DNA of 25,395 nt. It comes from Pseudomonadota bacterium. GTDB lineage: Bacteria; Pseudomonadota; Alphaproteobacteria; Sphingomonadales; Sphingomonadaceae. The notes beneath the pieces were generated by a model. That model was not told the DNA's origin. It made no database searches and saw only the letters and a list, made by a program, of their open reading frames with translations. The stretch spans positions 1 to 25,395 of the forward strand of contig JAEWCW010000078.1 of assembly GCA_023390415.1 (NCBI GenBank). Direction: 5' to 3'. This document shows, piece after piece, positions 21,185 through 25,395 of the stretch; within the stretch, counting starts at the first letter, position 1; each line of letters starts with the position of its first letter. Position numbers and translations under genes: made by a program.

Positions 21185-21886
21185 TCAGGCGACCTGCGCC
21201 TCCTCCACTTCGTCCGGATCGCGAAGCACGTAGCCGCGGCCCCAGACGGTCTCGATATAATTCTCGCCGCCGCAGGCCGAGGAGAGCTTCTTCCTGAGCT
21301 TGCAGATGAAGACGTCGATGATCTTGAGTTCGGGCTCGTCCATGCCGCCGTAGAGATGGTTGAGGAACATCTCCTTGGTGAGCGTGGTGCCCTTGCGGAG
21401 CGAGAGCAGCTCCAGCATCGCATATTCCTTGCCGGTCAGGTGGACCCGCGCGCCGTCGACCTCGACGGTCTTGGCATCGAGGTTCACCGCCAGCTTGCCG
21501 GTGCGGATCACGCTCTGGCTGTGGCCCTTGGAGCGGCGCACGACGGCGTGGATCCGGGCGACGAGCTCGTCGCGGTGGAAGGGCTTGGTGACGTAATCGT
21601 CGGCGCCGAAGCCCAGCGCCCGCACCTTCGAATCCATCTCGCTGATTCCCGAGAGGATGAGGACAGGCGTTCCGACCTTCGCGACCCGAAGCTTCTTCAG
21701 CACGTCATAGCCGTGCATGTCCGGCAGGTTCAGGTCGAGCAGGATGATGTCGTAGTCGTAGAGCTTGCCGAGGTCCAAGCCCTCCTCGCCAAGGTCCGTC
21801 GTGTAGACGTTAAAGCCCTCATTGTTGAGCATCAGCTCGATGGCTTTCGCCGTGGTCGGCTCGTCTTCGATCAGCAGAACACGCAT
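21185..21886 (-). CDS. ctrA: Cell-cycle response regulator CtrA
   Basis: A 233-residue OmpR-class response regulator. The receiver domain (1-120) has the acidic pair in LLIEDEP, phosphoacceptor Asp51 in IILLDLNLPDMHGYDVL, and Lys in YVTKPF. The DNA-binding winged helix (about 128-225) includes LTGKEYAMLELLSLRKGTTLTKEMFLNHLYGGMDEPELKIIDVFICKLRKKL, nearly invariant in alphaproteobacterial CtrA. In sphingomonads CtrA governs motility and cell-cycle genes. Start supported by GGGGCAAGG upstream. CtrA boxes and a GANTC site precede it, consistent with autoregulation and methylation control, and a strong terminator follows. Confidence 0.97.
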   Translation of the reverse strand: MRVLLIEDEPTTAKAIELMLNNEGFNVYTTDLGEEGLDLGKLYDYDIILLDLNLPDMHGYDVLKKLRVAKVGTPVLILSGISEMDSKVRALGFGADDYVTKPFHRDELVARIHAVVRRSKGHSQSVIRTGKLAVNLDAKTVEVDGARVHLTGKEYAMLELLSLRKGTTLTKEMFLNHLYGGMDEPELKIIDVFICKLRKKLSSACGGENYIETVWGRGYVLRDPDEVEEAQVA

Positions 21887-21940
21887 GACGCCTTGCCCCT
21901 GTTACGCGCCGGAAGGATCGTCCGACCGGTCGCGACCTCG

Positions 21941-21948
21941 TTAACCAT
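21941..21948 (+). promoter_or_regulatory. CtrA half-site
   Basis: TTAACCAT, the commonly reported CtrA half-motif, 55 bases upstream of the ctrA start. It probably works with the full box at 21971. Confidence 0.45.
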
Positions 21949-21970
21949 TGGCAGAAATGAAGGCAAAAGG

Positions 21971-21985
21971 TTAATTTCGAATTAA
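21971..21985. promoter_or_regulatory. CtrA box upstream of ctrA
   Basis: TTAATTTCGAATTAA is TTAA-N7-TTAA, the CtrA recognition pattern. Read on the minus strand it continues into TTAACC, matching TTAA-N7-TTAAC. It lies 85 bases upstream of ctrA and 69 bases upstream of the divergent rluA-type gene, so it could act on both. Confidence 0.7.
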
Positions 21986-21991
21986 GTCAGC

Positions 21992-21996
21992 GATTC
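21992..21996. promoter_or_regulatory. GANTC (CcrM) methylation site
   Basis: GATTC, the CcrM target, seven bases from the CtrA box. In Caulobacter a GANTC in the ctrA promoter ties transcription to replication passage; the same arrangement here is an inference from position. Confidence 0.4.
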
Positions 21997-22053
21997 CAGT
22001 CGCCGGTGCGATCGTTGCGCGCGCGCCACAGCCGTGGCAGTGGCGGCAGCACC

Positions 22054-22701
22054 ATGTGGAACGGCCGCATCCTTTACGAAGACGCCGAGGCGCTGGTGAT
22101 CGACAAGCCCGCGGGCCTCGCCGTGCATCCGGGCGCGCGGACGCCGCGCAGCCTCGAGGATCACCTGCCCGACCTGCGCTTCGGCTTCCACCGGCCGCCC
22201 GCGCCCGTCCATCGCCTGGACCGCGACACGTCCGGCTGCCTGCTCCTCGCGCGCAATCCCAAGGCGCATCGGCGTTTCCAGCGCGCCTTCGAGGAAGGGC
22301 TGGTGGAGAAAACCTATATCGCCGTCCTCGCCGGCGTGCCCGACGCCGAGGAGGGGCGGATCGACATGCCGATCGCCAAGGTCTCGACGCTCGAGGCCGG
22401 CTGGCGGATGGTGCCGGACGTTGCCGGCAAGTCGGCAATCACCCGCTGGCGACGCCTCGCAATCATCGAGGGCCGCGCTTTGGTCGAGTTCGCGCCGGAG
22501 ACCGGCCGCACGCACCAGCTCCGAGTCCATGCTGCTTCGGGCATCGGCCTGCCGATCGCCGGCGATCCGGTCTATGGCGATGGGCGCGGCCCGATGCTCC
22601 TCCACGCGCGCAGCCTCGTCGTCCCGCGCGAGGGAAAGCCGCCGATCGCGGCCGTCGCCCCGCTTCCGCCCAGCTTCGGCCCCTTCCGCGATGCGGCCTG
22701 A
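22054..22701 (+). CDS. RluA-family pseudouridine synthase
   Basis: A 215-residue RluA-type synthase without an S4 domain. LVIDKPAGLAVHPG (14-27), VHRLDRDTSGCLLLAR (52-67) with catalytic Asp56, LVEKTYIAVLAG, and TGRTHQLRVHAASGIGLPIAGDPVYG are the standard motifs. It converts uridine to pseudouridine in rRNA or tRNA; which site cannot be told. The ATG at 22054 is chosen; an in-frame GTG at 22006 would add 16 basic residues. It overlaps arfB by 11 bases, giving a coupled translation-related pair. Confidence 0.92.
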   Translation: MWNGRILYEDAEALVIDKPAGLAVHPGARTPRSLEDHLPDLRFGFHRPPAPVHRLDRDTSGCLLLARNPKAHRRFQRAFEEGLVEKTYIAVLAGVPDAEEGRIDMPIAKVSTLEAGWRMVPDVAGKSAITRWRRLAIIEGRALVEFAPETGRTHQLRVHAASGIGLPIAGDPVYGDGRGPMLLHARSLVVPREGKPPIAAVAPLPPSFGPFRDAA

Positions 22702-23101
22702 GGACGTCTCGATCCCGGAGGAGGCGCTGGACGAGAAGTTCCTGGCCGCGACCGGCCCCGGCGGCCAGAACGTCAACAAGGTCGCCACCGCGGTCCAGCT
22801 GCGCTGCGACGTGTTCAAGCTCGGTCTCTCGCCCGCCGTCTACGAGCGGCTGAAGAGCCTCGCCGGGAGCCGGATGACCGAGGCCGGCGAGATCGTCATC
22901 ACCGCGCGCAGCTACCGCACCCAGGAATCCAACCGCGTCGATGCGCGCGCCCGTCTGGCGGATCTCATCGCCCGTGCCCATCTGAGGCCGGCAAAGAGGA
23001 TCAAGACCAAGCCGAGCCGCGCTGCCAAGGCGCGCCGGGTCGACGCCAAAAAGCAGCGCTCGGGCGTCAAGGCCGGCCGCGGCAAGGTCACGATCGACTG
23101 A
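22691..23101 (+). CDS. arfB: Peptidyl-tRNA hydrolase ArfB (ribosome rescue)
   Basis: A 136-residue release-factor-like protein. The GGQ loop is TGPGGQNVNKVATAVQLR (21-38) and the positively charged tail (residues 100-136, many Lys/Arg) is the helix that enters the empty mRNA channel of a stalled ribosome. It hydrolyses peptidyl-tRNA on ribosomes without a stop codon, as backup to trans-translation. The start lies within the last codons of the upstream pseudouridine synthase gene. Confidence 0.94.
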   Translation: MRPEDVSIPEEALDEKFLAATGPGGQNVNKVATAVQLRCDVFKLGLSPAVYERLKSLAGSRMTEAGEIVITARSYRTQESNRVDARARLADLIARAHLRPAKRIKTKPSRAAKARRVDAKKQRSGVKAGRGKVTID

Positions 23102-23117
23102 TCGAGCAAGGACGAGA

Positions 23118-23630
23118 ATGTACGATTTCAAGATTGCCGCCGCCGACAAGAGCGAGCTCTACCGTCAGCTCATCGCTGCAGCCGACGCTCTGACGGACGG
23201 CGAGCCCGACGCCGTCGCCAACATGGCGAACGTCTCGGCCTTGCTCTGGGAAGCGCTTCCGGACCTCAATTGGGCCGGCTTCTACCGCAATGTCGGCGGC
23301 GAGCTCGTGCTCGGGCCGTTCCAGGGCCGCGCCGCCTGCATCCGCATTCCGTTCGGCAAAGGCGTGTGCGGAACCGCCGCTGCGACGCTCGAAGTCCAAT
23401 GCGTCGAGGACGTCCACGCCTTCCCCGGCCACATCGCCTGCGACTCCGCCTCGGAGTCCGAGCTGGTGGTGCCGATCGTGGGTTCCGACGGAGCCCTGAT
23501 CGGCGTCCTCGACCTCGACAGTCCGCGCCGCGCGCGCTTCGATTCAGAGGACGTGGCGGGCTGTTCCGAATTGGCACGTCTGCTCGGGACGCGCCTCGGC
23601 GGCGTAGCAAAGACGTCGGCCGAGAGTTAA
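23118..23630 (+). CDS. msrC: Free methionine-(R)-sulfoxide reductase (GAF-domain fRMsr)
   Basis: A 170-residue single GAF-domain enzyme. Residues NWAGFYRN, LGPFQGRAACIRIPFGKGVCGTAA and FPGHIACDSASESELVVPI are the fRMsr fingerprint. Cys74, Cys84 and Cys108 have the 10 and 24 residue spacings of the three redox cysteines in the E. coli enzyme, with Cys108 in the catalytic position. It reduces free L-methionine-(R)-sulfoxide using thioredoxin. It begins 16 bases after arfB and is probably in the same transcript. Confidence 0.93.
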   Translation: MYDFKIAAADKSELYRQLIAAADALTDGEPDAVANMANVSALLWEALPDLNWAGFYRNVGGELVLGPFQGRAACIRIPFGKGVCGTAAATLEVQCVEDVHAFPGHIACDSASESELVVPIVGSDGALIGVLDLDSPRRARFDSEDVAGCSELARLLGTRLGGVAKTSAES

Positions 23631-23696
23631 AGCAGGATCAAGCAGTTCCCGGCGCATTGGGCGGCGGGCGCCGCGCACCCGCAGGGGATGGATCCA

Positions 23697-24467
23697 ATGA
23701 GGAAGCTCGCTCTCGTCTCGCTTGCCGCCGTCGCCGCCGTTGCTGTCCTTCCGGCAGCCGCCTCGGCCCAGCCCCGCGCGCCGCAACACCATGTCCGGGT
23801 CGGGGGCGGCCAGGTCCATGGCGGCAGCTTCCAGCATCGCAGCTTCGGCCACGTCCAGCGCTTCCGCCGCGGCCATGTCGTTCCGCCGATCTGGATGGGG
23901 CCGCGCTTCCAGGTCCGCCACTGGCAGGTTTATGGCTTCCCCGCCCCGCAGCCCGGCTGGCGCTGGGTGCGCTATTATGACGACGCGCTCCTCCTCGATC
24001 ATCGCGGCCGGGTGATGGACGGCCGCTACGGCTTCGATTGGGACCGCTACGGCGATCGCTGGTCCTACGACGATCGCGGCGCCCCTTATTACGATTATGA
24101 CGAGGAATATTCGGACCGCGATTATTACGAGGAGCGCTACGACCGACGCGACGATCGCCGTCACGGCCGCGGCGGCGGCTGGGACTATAGCGAATATGGC
24201 CGCTGCGACTGCGGCCCCGGCCCGCGCCCCGGTCCGGGCTATCCGCCGCCGCCCCCGCCGCCCTACGGCTATGGCTATGGGTACGGCTATTATGGCTACG
24301 GCTATGGCGGCGCGACCCGCACCATCGTCGAGACCACGGTCGAAACGGGCGGCACCACGGTGATCGAGGAAGAGGTGATCGAGGAGCGGGTGGTCCACCG
24401 TCCGCGCCGCGTCGTCCGCCGCGCCCCGCCGCCGCCCCGCCGCCCGATCCGCGGCGAGCGCGGCTGA
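23697..24467 (+). CDS. RcnB-like periplasmic protein with Asp/Tyr-rich and Gly-Tyr repeat regions
   Basis: A 256-residue exported protein. The signal peptide runs to ASA before Gln-Pro-Arg. Residues around 75-105 (PGWRWVRYYDDALLLDHRGRVMD) match the RcnB domain, named for the E. coli periplasmic nickel/cobalt homeostasis protein. It is followed by an Asp/Tyr/Arg-rich stretch, a Gly/Pro segment with seven consecutive prolines, a Gly-Tyr repeat, and a Val/Glu then Arg/Pro-rich tail. The central and C-terminal regions look disordered. The second ATG (23697) is chosen because AGGGGA is well spaced before it; the ATG at 23688 abuts it. A metal role is inferred from the family name only. Confidence 0.8.
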   Translation: MRKLALVSLAAVAAVAVLPAAASAQPRAPQHHVRVGGGQVHGGSFQHRSFGHVQRFRRGHVVPPIWMGPRFQVRHWQVYGFPAPQPGWRWVRYYDDALLLDHRGRVMDGRYGFDWDRYGDRWSYDDRGAPYYDYDEEYSDRDYYEERYDRRDDRRHGRGGGWDYSEYGRCDCGPGPRPGPGYPPPPPPPYGYGYGYGYYGYGYGGATRTIVETTVETGGTTVIEEEVIEERVVHRPRRVVRRAPPPPRRPIRGERG

Positions 24468-24473
24468 GCTCGG

Positions 24474-24923
24474 CTAGCTCAGGTCCATCGCCTCTTCGGG
24501 CAGGCTCCCGGGCACGATCACCAGCGGGCAGGGCAGGCTGCCCGCGACCGATCCGGCAAAGTGGCTGACCAGCGGGCCAGGCCCGCCTTCGGTGGCTGCG
24601 CCGAGGACGAGAGCGGCATAATCGCCTTCCTTCAGCATCTCGCCGATCACCTTCACCGCCTCGCCCTCGCGGACCAGGATCGAGGGCCGGATGCCCGCTT
24701 CTTCCATCACCGCGCCCGAGGCCTGAAGCACCCGCGCCTCGGCGCGGAGCCGCGCTTCCTCCTCGATCGCGGCCTGGACTCCGCCCCACTGCACGAATTC
24801 CTGCGGCTCGATGAGGGCGAGGATGACGAGTCCCCAGCCGTTGCGGGCGGCGCGCCGCGCCGCCCAGCGCAGGGCGACCGCCGCCTCGCGCGAATCGTCC
24901 ATGAGCACCAGATATGAACGCAT
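24474..24923 (-). CDS. Universal stress protein (UspA family)
   Basis: A 149-residue single-domain Usp. The N terminus YLVLMDDSREAAVALRWAARRAARNGWGLVILAL matches the first strand and helix, ILVREGEAVKVIGEMLKEG is central, and LVLGAATEGGPGPLVSHFAGSVAGSLPCPLVIVPG is the C-terminal nucleotide loop region, where the Gly spacing departs from the classical ATP motif. The role in stress is undefined. The ATG at 24923 gives the family N terminus; the frame is open for another 50 codons upstream without similarity. Convergent with the RcnB-like gene, six bases apart. Confidence 0.9.
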   Translation of the reverse strand: MRSYLVLMDDSREAAVALRWAARRAARNGWGLVILALIEPQEFVQWGGVQAAIEEEARLRAEARVLQASGAVMEEAGIRPSILVREGEAVKVIGEMLKEGDYAALVLGAATEGGPGPLVSHFAGSVAGSLPCPLVIVPGSLPEEAMDLS

Positions 24924-25103
24924 GACTGCTCCCCCGGCGCGGGGCGCCGTCCTGCGCCCGCTTCCGGCGCGCGCACGCTGCTCCAGAAGCCGGCTCGGCG
25001 CAACCCTCGCGGCCTTCGTGCCGCCGCTGCCGGCCCGCTCAGGCTTGACCCGCACCGCCGCATCCTGTTTGGGCAATGCAGCCCAGATCCCCGAGGGAAC
25101 GAG

Positions 25104-25395
25104 ATGCCGATCGAACTGAAGATGCCCGCTCTGTCGCCGACGATGGAGGAGGGCACGCTCGCCAAATGGCTGGTCAAGGAGGGCGACAAGGTCGCTGCCG
25201 GCGACGTCATGGCCGAGATCGAGACCGACAAGGCGACGATGGAGTTCGAGGCCGTCGATGAAGGCACGATCGCCAAGATCCTGGTCGCCGACGGCACCGA
25301 CGGAGTGAAGGTCGGCACCGTGATCGCGCTCATTGCCGAGGAAGGCGAGGACGTCTCCGCCGCCAGCGCTCCGGCCCCCGCGCCCGCGCCTGCAG
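25104..25395 (+). CDS. pdhC: Lipoyl-domain pyruvate dehydrogenase subunit, probably E2 (N-terminal part)
   Basis: The first 97 codons of a gene that runs off the right edge. It begins with a complete lipoyl domain: ELKMPALSPTMEEGTLAKWLVKEGD, AEIETDKATMEFEAVDEG with lipoylated Lys43, then an Ala/Pro linker. In alphaproteobacteria both E2 (dihydrolipoamide acetyltransferase) and E1-beta begin this way. E1-beta normally follows pdhA directly, whereas here the upstream gene is a divergent usp, so E2 is favoured by context. Start supported by GAGGGAACGAG. The next few hundred bases would decide. Confidence 0.65.
   Translation, partial: MPIELKMPALSPTMEEGTLAKWLVKEGDKVAAGDVMAEIETDKATMEFEAVDEGTIAKILVADGTDGVKVGTVIALIAEEGEDVSAASAPAPAPAPA

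Noticed and set aside
24230..24312. Tandem repeat-like tract of proline and Gly-Tyr codons
   Set aside because: It is in frame within the RcnB-like gene and reflects protein low complexity; it has no direct repeats and spacers of CRISPR type.
1..25395. Mobile element, prophage or CRISPR content
   Set aside because: No transposase, integrase, phage gene or terminal repeats were seen, and neither tRNA gene is flanked by a duplicated 3' end or an integrase.

Overview
The window is GC-rich, densely coded alphaproteobacterial chromosome, most likely from Sphingomonadales. This rests on a CtrA cell-cycle regulator with CtrA boxes and a GANTC site upstream, an UrcA-family protein, sphingomonad-style TonB receptor and RcnB-like proteins, a Zur/MerC pair, and EcfG-type (GGAAC-N16-CGTT) and alphaproteobacterial LexA-type (GAAC-N7-GAAC) promoter motifs. 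I see no prophage, insertion sequence or CRISPR array. Most of the region is conserved housekeeping DNA with a few unusual small loci.

Layout. 1-2494 (minus): ctaA/cox15, cutA, an exported protein of unknown function and the first codons of rplM. 2612-2980 (plus): a MerC-domain membrane protein behind a possible Zur site. 3030-6731 (minus): a phosphate-related block made of a NUDIX-DUF47 fusion frame, a PiT transporter and an FAD/Rieske oxidoreductase. 6788-7249 (plus): zur. 7410-11431 (plus): a TonB-dependent receptor coupled to a probably Tat-exported sarcosine-oxidase-type amine oxidase, then a small lipoprotein. 11432-11763 holds no large gene but contains a 21-codon minus-strand gene with an ideal Shine-Dalgarno and its own terminator, and a strong EcfG promoter for the PRC-barrel gene at 11764. 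tRNA-Glu(TTC), an UrcA protein, a SARP-like regulator fused to an alpha/beta hydrolase, an extensin-like protein, a NUDIX hydrolase, tRNA-Ala(CGC) and an NADP-dependent oxidoreductase follow.

17034-19689 (minus) is a DNA-repair locus: a radical SAM protein with a helix-hairpin-helix tail, translationally coupled to a protein fusing a conserved N-terminal repair-associated domain to UdgX uracil-DNA glycosylase (KRRIH motif). A LexA-type box overlaps the predicted -10 and ends two bases before the start codon, so the operon looks SOS-controlled and probably leaderless. 20145-20756 is a metal-response locus: a MerR regulator, a divergent promoter almost identical to the Tn501 mer promoter, and a 30-residue peptide with eight cysteines in four CxC pairs, which reads as a minimal metallothionein. 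The gene is too short for ordinary ORF callers.

20762-25395: an MmcQ/YjbR protein, ctrA with terminator and CtrA boxes, a rluA-arfB-fRMsr gene row, an RcnB-like protein, a universal stress protein and the start of a lipoyl-domain pyruvate dehydrogenase subunit, which is probably E2.
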